A stretch of DNA of 9,542 nucleotides, from NCBI GenBank assembly GCA_023145395.1, contig JAGLDW010000150.1:1-9542 (forward strand). The letters run 5' to 3'. The position numbers and the translations under genes were made by a program. How positions within the stretch are numbered: position 1 is the stretch's first letter; each line of letters opens with the position of its first letter. The notes beneath the pieces are model-generated. The model was not told the origin of the DNA. It made no database searches and saw nothing but the letters and a program-made list of their open reading frames with translations. Shown here piece by piece: positions 1-6,948 of this stretch. Source of the DNA: Lentisphaeria bacterium (GTDB lineage Bacteria > Verrucomicrobiota > Lentisphaeria > Oligosphaerales > Lenti-02).

Positions 1-595
1 GAAGCCAGTCACCGTGAAGAAAGGGTGCTGCGGTGAAGCCGTAGTCGCGCAGTCCCCCGCCTACTTTCGGGCGCTGCCGGATCTTGAACACGTCATGCAG
101 ATTCATACGCCAAACCGTCCGTCCCTCCTTCGCCGTATCCCAGCAGTGCAGTTCGCCGTCCACGCCAAGGGTGTAGAGAAACCGTGTCTCCGGATCGCAG
201 ACGGGGGTGGCGGAGGGCCCGCCGTAGGCGCCCGTGTCGCCCGTGCGAAGCCGCGATTGATAGCGAGCGGGGTAGGCCTGTCGCCAAAGGACGCGGCCCG
301 TGCGCAGATCGTGGCAGGCGAGGCGGTCCTCGCCGCTGCCGCCCTTGGCTCCGTGGTAGCCCAGCACGTAGCATTTTCCGTCCGCGACCACGGGGGAGGT
401 GCAGCCAACATCCGTTCGAGCGGTCCAAAGTCGCTGCGGAGGCCACCCCTGGGGATAGTTCGACGACTCCTCGCTATGGCCATCGTGTGTGTGTCCGCGC
501 CATTGCGGCCAGTCTCCCCCAAAAGACGTCCCATGGAGTACGAGCAGAATCAGAAGTGCGCTTCCGAGGGAGTTGTGCGGGCCCATGCGGCGCAT
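1..595 (-). CDS. Secreted PQQ-like beta-propeller repeat protein (N-terminal part, cut by window edge)
   Basis: About 198 codons are visible; the 3' end lies beyond base 1. The product starts with a signal-peptide-like segment (Arg at residues 2-3, hydrophobic core LGSALLILLVL around residues 10-20, likely cleavage near SFGG-D). The mature end DWPQWRG at residues 28-34 is a hallmark of PQQ-like/BamB-like propeller proteins in Planctomycetes and relatives. Propeller blades follow, with repeats such as CTSPVVADGKCYVLGY, then CHDLRTGRVLWR, then FLYTLGVDGELHCWDT; each has the usual hydrophobic strand, Gly-Asp/Gly turn and Trp. It is probably exported and may bind a quinone or act as a scaffold; the ligand cannot be read from sequence. 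The ATG at 595 lies 5 bases after the stop of the upstream dehydrogenase, so the two are probably co-transcribed. An in-frame ATG at 586 is an alternative start. The family call is firm; the role is not. Confidence 0.85.
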   Translation of the reverse strand, partial: MRRMGPHNSLGSALLILLVLHGTSFGGDWPQWRGHTHDGHSEESSNYPQGWPPQRLWTARTDVGCTSPVVADGKCYVLGYHGAKGGSGEDRLACHDLRTGRVLWRQAYPARYQSRLRTGDTGAYGGPSATPVCDPETRFLYTLGVDGELHCWDTAKEGRTVWRMNLHDVFKIRQRPKVGGGLRDYGFTAAPFLHGDWL

Positions 596-600
596 AGCAG

Positions 601-1674
601 TCAGCCCAACTGGGGGACATCGACGACGAACTGCTTTTCGACCGCTTCTTCGGCTGCTAGACAGACCGCCGTGCTCCACCACCCCACCCGTCCATCGTTC
701 ATGGGTTGCGCGCCAGCCCGTATGCACTCGATGAAGTCCAGATGCTCGTAGTAGACCAGCCCACTGTGACTGATATTGCGAATATCCGAAGGCACTGTGA
801 AGTCGATCTGCTGCGTCTCGCCCGTGCCCCGCACCTTGACCTCGAGGTGACTGTTCGCTCCGCGATGGTTCGCGCAGAGCCAGCCCTGGGTGCCAATCAC
901 GCCGACCTCAATACCGGGATGTCCCTCGCAGTACATGCAGAGCAGCAGATTCGCGACCGCCCCACCCTCGTACTGGATCACCACTTGCGCGTTGTCCAGC
1001 ACATCCGGCGTGACTCCGTGGAACCGCTCCGGTCCGTGAACCAGGTCACAGGTGCCAAAACCGCAGACGCGGATGGGTGGCTTGTCCACAAACCAGTTGA
1101 AGAGGTCGAAGTGGTGGCAGTCCTTCTCCAGCAGCGTACCGCCGCTCATGCGCTTCTGGGTGATCCACTGATCCACCTTGATGCCCCAGGGCCCGCGAAA
1201 CTCCTTGCACCACAGTTGGCGTACCTCGCCGATCTCGCCCGAAGCAATGATCTCGCGCACTTTCTTGAAGAGGCGGGAATACCGCAGTTCGAGTCCGACC
1301 TGGTAGATCTTTCCCGTCGCCGCCACCGTTTTCATGACCCGGTCGCAGTCCTCCATGGTGGTGGCCATGGGCTTCTCGCCAAGCACGTGCAGTCCAGCTT
1401 CGAGCGCATCACAGACAATATCCGCATGACGAAAATTGGGAATTGCCACGGTCACCGCGTCGAGTTCCTCCTTGGCGATCATCTCGCGGTAGTCCTCGTA
1501 GACGACCACGCCCTCCGGCAACTCCTTCTGGGCTTCGGCCTGGCTCGGCTCGTGGGGATCTGCCATCGCCACAATCTGCGCGTCGTCGATGTGCGCCAGC
1601 GCCCCAATGTGCCCACGCCCCATGGCGCCTGTGCCGATGAGTCCATACCGAATTTTGCCTGAATCGGATGCCAT
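601..1674 (-). CDS. Gfo/Idh/MocA family NAD(P)-dependent oxidoreductase
   Basis: A 357-residue protein, the usual length for this family of cytosolic sugar, inositol and amino-sugar dehydrogenases. Residues 9-40 form the first Rossmann strand-loop-helix with GTGAMG at 14-19 and an acidic end (ADP at 38-40). VTVAIPNFRHADI (74-86) and the family motif GEKPMATT (99-106, Lys101 probably catalytic) follow. The C-terminal half has the substrate-domain motif SGGTLLEKDCHHFDLFNW (177-194), where His187 and Asp190 align with the usual G-x-H-x-x-D site. There is no signal or Tat peptide, so it should act in the cytoplasm. The start at 1674 has a Shine-Dalgarno GGAG (1682-1685 on the minus strand) 7 bases upstream. 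It is followed closely by the propeller gene and is divergent from the DUF4838 gene. The substrate is unknown; a sugar or sugar acid released by secreted enzymes is a reasonable guess. Confidence 0.95.
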   Translation of the reverse strand: MASDSGKIRYGLIGTGAMGRGHIGALAHIDDAQIVAMADPHEPSQAEAQKELPEGVVVYEDYREMIAKEELDAVTVAIPNFRHADIVCDALEAGLHVLGEKPMATTMEDCDRVMKTVAATGKIYQVGLELRYSRLFKKVREIIASGEIGEVRQLWCKEFRGPWGIKVDQWITQKRMSGGTLLEKDCHHFDLFNWFVDKPPIRVCGFGTCDLVHGPERFHGVTPDVLDNAQVVIQYEGGAVANLLLCMYCEGHPGIEVGVIGTQGWLCANHRGANSHLEVKVRGTGETQQIDFTVPSDIRNISHSGLVYYEHLDFIECIRAGAQPMNDGRVGWWSTAVCLAAEEAVEKQFVVDVPQLG

Positions 1675-1987
1675 TTTCTCTCTCCGTTTCGTTGTGCATG
1701 CTATCAGCTCTGTTCATGACATGGAAAGGAATGTACCGTCCCTCCACCGTGCCGACAATGCCGCCCATCATGCGAATAGCGACATGATCTGCGGCGGCAC
1801 TCTGTGCGCACCACTTGCAGCCCAGTCGCTCAGTGGCTCGGGACCTTCGGGACCGAGGATGTTTTCCATGCACTTGCGGTCCGGGGACGTCCCGCACCAC
1901 TAGCGCGGGCAGGCGGGCGAGTCGGTGGTATGTTGTCCGACAACCGAAAGGTGCGGAACGATGCGACAAACCACAAGGAGCAAGCCG
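1675..1987. other. 313-base divergent intergenic region with short repeats and palindromes
   Basis: This stretch separates the start codons of the dehydrogenase (minus) and the DUF4838 gene (plus), so it should carry both promoters, but no convincing -35/-10 pair stands out. Visible structure: an imperfect palindrome at 1837-1857 with arms CTCGG/CCGAG, containing CGGGACC twice (1839-1845 and 1848-1854); a perfect 10-base palindrome GGGACGTCCC at 1884-1893; a direct repeat CGCACCACT at 1807-1815 and 1893-1901, each followed by (A/T)GC; and a small hairpin GTTGT-CCG-ACAAC at 1932-1944. Open frames crossing it on both strands lack recognisable protein sequence. Confidence 0.6.
1975..1980 (+). 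promoter_or_regulatory. Ribosome binding site deciding the DUF4838 protein start
   Basis: AAGGAG lies 7 bases before the ATG at 1988. It selects this start over the in-frame GTG at 1925 and ATG at 1961, and the protein then begins directly with a signal peptide. Confidence 0.75.
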
Positions 1988-4465
1988 ATGCGACATTGCC
2001 TTCCCCTGATTGGGTCCTTCCTGCTCGCTGCGGGCACTCTCGCCTGGGGCGCGCCCTTCGCGCTTGTGCGTGACGGCGCGAGCCAGGTCGTCATCTACCA
2101 CGCGCCGGATGCGCCGACATCGGTCCAACAAGGTGTCGAGGAGCTACGCGACTACGTGCGGGAGGCGACGGGCGCCGAGTTGGCCATCGTCCAGGAACCG
2201 CGCACGCCAATGGTCTGCATCGGGGACAACGCCGCGGCCCGAGCGGCGGGGATTCGCGTGACGGACATCCCTCTCGAGGGTTTTCGCATCCTCACAAAAG
2301 ACGGCAATCTGTACATCGTCGGCAACGACACCGAGGACGGTGAGCGCACGCCCGCCGGAGGAACCTCCAACGGCACCCGCAATGGAGCGTACGTCTTCCT
2401 GGAGAAGTTCCTTGGCATCCGTTGGCTCATGCCCGGCGAGCATGGCGACTACGTGCCGAAAACCACCAGCGTGACCATACCCGAAACCGACCTGTCCGAC
2501 GCTCCCTTCTTCCTCAACCGGCGAGTTCCCTACACGCAGCAGAGACGCCCCGAAGTGATACGCTGGTGGGCTCGTCAGCGCCTCGGCTGGAGCTTGGCTC
2601 TCAGCCATGGGCACAACTGGCGCCGCCCGATCCCCGCCTCCCTCTTCGACGAACACCCGGATTGGTTTCCGATGCGCGGTGGCATGCGCGTGCCGCCGAC
2701 GGGGCGCTACAAGCTCTGCACCACGAACCCCGGTCTCATCCGCGCCTTCGCCGACGCGGCCATCGCCCACTTCGACGCCCGCCCGGAAAGCACCAGCTAC
2801 TCGCTGTCCCCCTCCGACTCCGCAGGCTACTGCGAATGCCCGAACTGCTTGAAGCTCTACGAGCCGGATCCGCACGGGAAACGCTCGGTCACCCCCGCGA
2901 TTCTCACCTTCTACAACGCGGTCGCCCGGCTTGTCGCCCAAAAATATCCTGACAAGAAATTGGCTGGCTACGTCTATGCTGGCTACGTCTATCCTCCCCG
3001 CGTCCCCATCAAGCTGGAACCCAACGTCTTTCTCGTCTGGGCGCCCAGCTTCGACTACGGCTACACACTTTTCCGACCCGGCCTCCAGACCGAATGGGAG
3101 GCGCTGCTCGCCCAATGGGGCAAGGTCACCGAGAACATCTCCTACTACGATCTGCCGGTCAATGTCTCCACCGAGTTGGGCACGCCCAATCCTCCGGGCC
3201 TGAAGATTCTCAAGTTCCTGTATCCCCGGCTCAAGAAAGCCAAGATCAAGGGCGTCTACGTGTATGGTATTTCCGCCTGGGGGCGCGCGGCGCCCCTCAA
3301 CTACCTGCTGGCGAGACTGGCTTGGAACCCGGACGCCGACGTGGAGGCGCTCTTCGACGAGTACTGCGCCAAGGCCTATGGGCAGGGGGGGGACGACATC
3401 AACCGCATGGTCCGTCTGCTGGACACCGAGACGGAACGCCATTTCCTGGAGTTCGAAAATGCACGCTACAGTCTAACCACCGACATGATGCGGGACATCT
3501 ACGCGAAGAACTGGGACGAGATGGAACGCCTGGTGTGCGCGGCGGAGGCGAAGGTGCAAGATCCCGACGCGAAAGCGCGCCTGGCGACCATCGGCATGAA
3601 CTTGACCGTGCTGCACTGGGGCCTGCGCCAGTTCGGCATCTTCAAGGGCCCAAAACCCTCGGCCTTTCAGTTGTCCGACGAGGACTTCTTCGCCTTCCTG
3701 CGCGAACACCGCGGATCGCTCGCCCTGCACCCGGGGGGAAAGAAGTCCGCATCGCGCCTCAAGCAGACGCAACTGGTGCTGGCACCAGTGCGGAACCTGC
3801 CCAACGCCGAGGAGACGACGCGCTTCAAACTGCGTGGAAGCCAGCATTTGCTCATCCATCCCCTTGGCGGTGGGACGACGGAAGTGCAGTTCAGCCAGAT
3901 CACCGCACGCGGCAAACTCATCACCTACTCGGTCTACGGTGCGGATGGCGAGGAGGTGACCAGTGGTCTCATGAGCGGCGAAGTGCCCGTGCGCCTCGAC
4001 GCTGCGGGATCGCCCCACTTTCATCTTATCATCTCCGCCGGATCGGCCAGTTTCGAGGTGACGGTGAAAGGCGGCGCCTGGGCCGTCAGACAACCCCCTT
4101 TCAATAGAGAGAGCCAGGGCTTGCACATGCTCGCGCAGGTGACGCCTCTCTACTTCGAGGTGCCGGAGGGGACGAAGTCCTTCCACTTGTCCATGCAGGC
4201 GACCCCACCGGGAGAGACAGCCGTCGCCACGCTGTTCGCCCCCGACGGACGAGCAGTCGAGCAGTACAATTGCACCGAGATGCCCGTCGATCGGAAGAAC
4301 ATCGTGCCAGGCGCCGCAGACTATGGCTGGTGGAAGCTCGTGATTCGAGAGGCGCAGACAGGCGTCCTCGACGATGTCTGGGTGCAGCAGGGCAAGGAGC
4401 TTTCCGGCTGGTTCTCCCTCGTCCCCGGGCAGGCGCTCGGCGTCACTCCCATCGGACAACGGTAG
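1988..4465 (+). CDS. Secreted DUF4838 domain-containing protein, putative carbohydrate-active enzyme
   Basis: An 825-residue protein. Residues 1-22 (MRHCLPLIGSFLLAAGTLAWGA) form a signal peptide. Residues about 25-175 form an alpha/beta domain like the N-terminal domains of GH20 and GH67 glycosidases (VVIYHAP, then a VQQGVEELRDYVREATG helix, PMVCIGDN, GFRILTKDGNLYIVGND, GAYVFLEKFLGIRWLMPGE). Residues about 190-480 are the DUF4838 domain, a probable barrel: LSHGHNW (205-211), FDEHPDWFPMRGG (220-232), SLSPSDSAGYCECPNC (272-287, Cys282, 284 and 287) and VFLVWAPSFDYGYT. Residues about 600-825 look like one or two beta-sandwich modules, perhaps for substrate binding or cell-surface attachment. By family knowledge DUF4838 proteins occur in polysaccharide-degrading bacteria, but their reaction is not established. 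Acidic residues in the barrel are candidates only. The start at 1988 is chosen from its AAGGAG site. It is divergent from the dehydrogenase and convergent with the MscS gene. Confidence 0.9.
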   Translation: MRHCLPLIGSFLLAAGTLAWGAPFALVRDGASQVVIYHAPDAPTSVQQGVEELRDYVREATGAELAIVQEPRTPMVCIGDNAAARAAGIRVTDIPLEGFRILTKDGNLYIVGNDTEDGERTPAGGTSNGTRNGAYVFLEKFLGIRWLMPGEHGDYVPKTTSVTIPETDLSDAPFFLNRRVPYTQQRRPEVIRWWARQRLGWSLALSHGHNWRRPIPASLFDEHPDWFPMRGGMRVPPTGRYKLCTTNPGLIRAFADAAIAHFDARPESTSYSLSPSDSAGYCECPNCLKLYEPDPHGKRSVTPAILTFYNAVARLVAQKYPDKKLAGYVYAGYVYPPRVPIKLEPNVFLVWAPSFDYGYTLFRPGLQTEWEALLAQWGKVTENISYYDLPVNVSTELGTPNPPGLKILKFLYPRLKKAKIKGVYVYGISAWGRAAPLNYLLARLAWNPDADVEALFDEYCAKAYGQGGDDINRMVRLLDTETERHFLEFENARYSLTTDMMRDIYAKNWDEMERLVCAAEAKVQDPDAKARLATIGMNLTVLHWGLRQFGIFKGPKPSAFQLSDEDFFAFLREHRGSLALHPGGKKSASRLKQTQLVLAPVRNLPNAEETTRFKLRGSQHLLIHPLGGGTTEVQFSQITARGKLITYSVYGADGEEVTSGLMSGEVPVRLDAAGSPHFHLIISAGSASFEVTVKGGAWAVRQPPFNRESQGLHMLAQVTPLYFEVPEGTKSFHLSMQATPPGETAVATLFAPDGRAVEQYNCTEMPVDRKNIVPGAADYGWWKLVIREAQTGVLDDVWVQQGKELSGWFSLVPGQALGVTPIGQR

Positions 4466-4534
4466 CCAGCGCTGGACGGCTCGCATTCTCGGCAAGCGAA
4501 GATGGACGCGGCCGCTTCAAGGCATATCGCGGGA

Positions 4535-5890
4535 TCAGGCGAGGGCGTCGTCGGGGGTGAGGTGGACCGTCTGTGTGGGGAAGGCGAACTCGAGCCCCTC
4601 CTCTTCGAAACGGCGCATGATTTCGAAGTTGATTTCCTCGCACCAGGCCCAGTATTCCACCTGGTCGCCGGGGTGGTACCAAGCGATGATTTTGATGTCG
4701 AGGGAGTAGGCGGAAAACTCGATGAAATGGATGCGCGGCAGAAACTCGGGATTCATGCCCCGGTGGTTGTCGAAGATTTCGCGGAGGACTTCGACGGCGC
4801 GCTTCATCTCCTGGTAGGATGTGCCATAGACCAGGCCGATGGTGGAGACGCGTTTGATGTGGGGGCGCCGCCCCACGTTCTCGACCATGCTGTCCGCAGC
4901 GGTCTTGTTCGGGATGGAGACAAGGTTTCCCTCCAGCGTGCGGATGCGCGTGGAGCGGAAGCCGATGGACTCGACGGGGCCTTCGGCGCCATTGATGACC
5001 ACTCGTTCGCCGACGCGGAAGGGCCGGTCGAGCAAGAGCATGAGAGTGCCGAAGAGATTGGCGATGGTGTCCTGGGCGGCGAAGGCGATCGCCAGTCCAA
5101 AGATGCCTGCACTAGCCACCAGCGTGGTGATGTTCCACTGCAGCACACCTCGGGCGATGAAGAGGAAGGCGACCACTGTTACGAGGACGCGCAGCGTCTT
5201 GCGGGCCACATTGACGAAGGTGCTGTCCAGGTCGTTGTCATCTCGCAAGACGAGTTTGCGGCAGTAGTGGTCCGCCACCTCCACCAGGCGATACACGTAC
5301 CAGAAGCAGGCGGCGGCGGCAATGGCGAGAGAGACTCTTGTCAGCCAGCTGATCCCCTCCTCGGGAATGCGGCCGGTTAGAAGCAGCATCAATCCCGTGT
5401 AGACCCCAAGTGTTTCGACCACCACCCGCGTTGGCTTCACCGCATGGGCGAAGACAAGATCGTCCACGTCCCAGGATGTGCGCTTGCAGATCCTCGCCAT
5501 CTGCTTGCCGAGAAACCAGTTGGATATATGCGCCAAGGCGAAGGAGAGAATGAGAACTACGCCGAAGCACAGGTAGCGCCACGCTTCGACCCCGAGAAAC
5601 ATGTACTGAAAACTAGGGCCGAACCATTCGCCTATTTGTCCGGTTACGGTCTCGAAGAATTTTTCACTCTCTTGGTCGAGCGCCCTGATCTCGCCATGTA
5701 GAATGTTCGTTTCCTCGGGCGTTTTCTCCTGTTCCCTGGCCGCCGCCGCCACTTTGACCACGGCCTTCTTCTTGACGACGGCGGCTGATGGTGTCACCAC
5801 ATTCTGGGCTGGGCAGAAAGGGGACGAGAGCATGCCCAGCGCAAGTGCCAGGCCGAGAACACGGCAGAATCGTGGTTTCATGTCAATCAT
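4535..5890 (-). CDS. MscS-family mechanosensitive ion channel
   Basis: A 451-residue membrane protein that should act as a pressure-relief channel in the inner membrane. Residues 1-28 look like a signal peptide. Residues about 30-95 are a polar extension with a Lys/Ala/Val-rich stretch (about 36-52) and charged residues, probably periplasmic. Membrane segments are seen near 104-128, 159-173, 185-205 and 230-252. The pore helix ITTLVASAGIFGLAIAFAAQ lies near 254-273, with the Ala/Gly pattern typical of MscS TM3. The beta domain follows at about 290-328 (DRPFRVGERVVINGAEGPVE, then the IPN motif at 326-328), then the alpha/beta cytoplasmic end to about residue 445. MscS of E. coli is about 286 residues, so this is a mid-sized member with extra N-terminal membrane segments. 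The ATG at 5890 is used; an ATG at 5881 is equally possible and neither has a strong ribosome site. It may be transcribed with the exonuclease 168 bases upstream, but the palindrome in between could uncouple them. Confidence 0.95.
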   Translation of the reverse strand: MIDMKPRFCRVLGLALALGMLSSPFCPAQNVVTPSAAVVKKKAVVKVAAAAREQEKTPEETNILHGEIRALDQESEKFFETVTGQIGEWFGPSFQYMFLGVEAWRYLCFGVVLILSFALAHISNWFLGKQMARICKRTSWDVDDLVFAHAVKPTRVVVETLGVYTGLMLLLTGRIPEEGISWLTRVSLAIAAAACFWYVYRLVEVADHYCRKLVLRDDNDLDSTFVNVARKTLRVLVTVVAFLFIARGVLQWNITTLVASAGIFGLAIAFAAQDTIANLFGTLMLLLDRPFRVGERVVINGAEGPVESIGFRSTRIRTLEGNLVSIPNKTAADSMVENVGRRPHIKRVSTIGLVYGTSYQEMKRAVEVLREIFDNHRGMNPEFLPRIHFIEFSAYSLDIKIIAWYHPGDQVEYWAWCEEINFEIMRRFEEEGLEFAFPTQTVHLTPDDALA

Positions 5891-5924
5891 CCCAACTCAC
5901 TTTCTCTGGATCTTGACTTCGCCC

Positions 5925-6035
5925 CCACCGGCCTTGCGCCGGTGGAGCGAGAGATTGCCGCATGGGAACTGCGCTTCCCCCTTCCGACTCACCTGTCAAC
6001 ACCAATCTCTCGCTCCACCGGGATAAACCCAGTGG
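5925..6035. repeat. REPIN-like composite palindrome (two inverted related stem-loops)
   Basis: Left stem-loop at 5925-5945: arms CCACCGGC and GCCGGTGG, loop of 5. Right stem-loop at 6015-6035, read on the minus strand: arms CCACTGGG and CCCGGTGG, loop of 5, with one G-T wobble. A 12-base sequence AGCGAGAGATTG follows each stem-loop toward the centre. A 19-base stretch, CCGGTGGAGCGAGAGATTG, is a perfect inverted repeat (5939-5957 against 6003-6021) with 45 bases between. Over the full 33-base arms, 27 positions match. The differences preserve pairing: a C-G pair in one stem is G-C in the other. The spacer carries a further hairpin, GGGAA-CTGCGC-TTCCC, at 5964-5979. Inverted pairs of short extragenic hairpins separated by a variable spacer are the layout of REP doublets. 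There is no T-run, so it does not look like a simple intrinsic terminator. It fills most of the 168-base gap between the exonuclease and MscS genes. Confidence 0.75.
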
Positions 6036-6058
6036 CGGCGGAACCAAACCACCATTCT

Positions 6059-6850
6059 TCAGCCATCGCTGGATGTGCTGCGGGTGGGGAACACGCCGTC
6101 GAGCGCCTGTTGCACGACCGTCTTGATCTCGTCCGAAAAATCCTTCTTGAGGATCCAACGGAGGTAGCCGGGCTCGTCGGCGGCGAGCTGCCGCAGTGTC
6201 ATGCCCCTCTTCTGTCCGAAGGCGATGACCGCCTCGCCTCCCTGCCAGCGCAACTTTCCCTCCGGGTCGATCGCGTCCGGGTCCTTGGGGTTGCAGAACT
6301 GATCCAGCCCAGCGACGTCGCGGGGGAGGTCCTGGTAGCGCGCGAGCTGCCCTTCGAGGACTTCGAGTGAGGCGCGGGTGTCGGCGAGTGCGGAGTGCGC
6401 ATCCACAAGGTCCTTGCCACAGTAGAGGCGGAGAGCGGCGGAGAGATTGCGGGGCTCGTGTCGATGGAAGATGGTGAGCGCGTCCACGAGGCGCGCGCCT
6501 TTGAGGACGTCGGGTCTGCCCGCGTCGGCGAACTCGCGGGTGAGCAGGGGCACGTCGAAGCGCAGGATGCCGAAGCCCGCCAAGTCGGAGCCCTGCATGA
6601 AGGCGGCAATCTGCGCAGCGACCTGCGCGAAGGTTGGCGCGTCGCGGACGTCCGCATCGCTGATCCCATGGATGTCGCTCGTCTCCTTGGGGATGGCTCG
6701 CTCGGGATTGATCAACAGGTGCAGCGTCTCCTCGGTACCGTCCGTACTCACTTTGATGGCTGCGAACTCGACGATCCGGTCCGCCCGGGGGTTGACCCCG
6801 GTGGTCTCGAGATCGAATACGACCAGCGGCGTGTCAAGCATGATGTTCAT
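6059..6850 (-). CDS. DnaQ-fold 3'-5' exonuclease with ExoX-like C-terminal module
   Basis: A 263-residue protein. Residues about 8-170 are a DEDDh exonuclease domain: ExoI VVFDLETTG with Asp13 and Glu15, ExoII FGILRFDVPLL with Asp99, and ExoIII AHSALADT with His152 and Asp157. All metal-binding and catalytic residues expected for DNA polymerase III epsilon-type and ExoX-type nucleases are present. Residues about 203-250 (AVIAFGQKRGMTLRQLAADEPGYLRWILKKDF) match the small C-terminal module found after the nuclease domain in exodeoxyribonuclease X-like proteins. It probably degrades single-stranded or 3' DNA ends during repair in the cytoplasm; a role in replication proofreading is less likely because the polymerase-linked architecture is absent. 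The ATG at 6850 has AAAGGGA (6862-6868, minus strand) 11 bases upstream; an ATG at 6841 is an alternative. It is divergent from the FAD oxidoreductase. Confidence 0.93.
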   Translation of the reverse strand: MNIMLDTPLVVFDLETTGVNPRADRIVEFAAIKVSTDGTEETLHLLINPERAIPKETSDIHGISDADVRDAPTFAQVAAQIAAFMQGSDLAGFGILRFDVPLLTREFADAGRPDVLKGARLVDALTIFHRHEPRNLSAALRLYCGKDLVDAHSALADTRASLEVLEGQLARYQDLPRDVAGLDQFCNPKDPDAIDPEGKLRWQGGEAVIAFGQKRGMTLRQLAADEPGYLRWILKKDFSDEIKTVVQQALDGVFPTRSTSSDG

Positions 6851-6858
6851 ACGGTATA

Positions 6859-6886
6859 TTGTCCCTTTGCATAGGTATCATAGAAT
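6859..6886 (+). promoter_or_regulatory. Possible sigma70-like promoter for the FAD oxidoreductase gene
   Basis: TTGTCC (6859-6864) and TAGAAT (6881-6886) are separated by 16 bases, and the start codon lies about 60 bases downstream. It sits in the 98-base divergent gap. A TATGAT on the opposite strand (6877-6882) could serve the exonuclease but has no good -35 partner. The promoter rules of this organism are unknown, so this is a weak call. Confidence 0.3.
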
Positions 6887-6948
6887 TCCTCGAACCCGCC
6901 ACGAAAACGTATTGCTCCGAGCCTGTCAGATCAAGTGGAAGCATAGTG

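Noticed and set aside
14..751. 245-codon open frame on the plus strand
   Set aside because: It crosses the opposite strand of two real genes and has no conserved motif; the minus-strand frame gives a signal peptide and propeller repeats.
706..1662. 318-codon open frame on the plus strand
   Set aside because: It is antisense to the Gfo/Idh gene, whose own frame has complete family motifs.
2144..3442. 432-codon open frame on the minus strand
   Set aside because: It is the antisense of the DUF4838 gene, with Val/Gly/Arg-rich sequence typical of a shadow frame and no domain.
3473..4495. 340-codon open frame on the minus strand
   Set aside because: It is also antisense to the DUF4838 gene; its composition (His/Arg/Leu/Gly rich) and lack of motifs indicate a shadow.
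4466..4534. Possible bidirectional terminator between the convergent DUF4838 and MscS genes
   Set aside because: CCAGCGCTGG directly after the stop is a perfect palindrome with no room for a loop, and no GC stem followed by a T-run is visible.
4502..5380. 292-codon open frame on the plus strand
   Set aside because: It is antisense to the MscS gene; Asp/Glu/His-rich shadow sequence without a domain.
5925..6035. Retron msr/msd, riboswitch or CRISPR interpretation of the palindrome
   Set aside because: No reverse transcriptase or Cas gene is nearby, there is no regular spacer-repeat array, and no known riboswitch core is recognised; an inverted pair of hairpins fits a REP doublet better.
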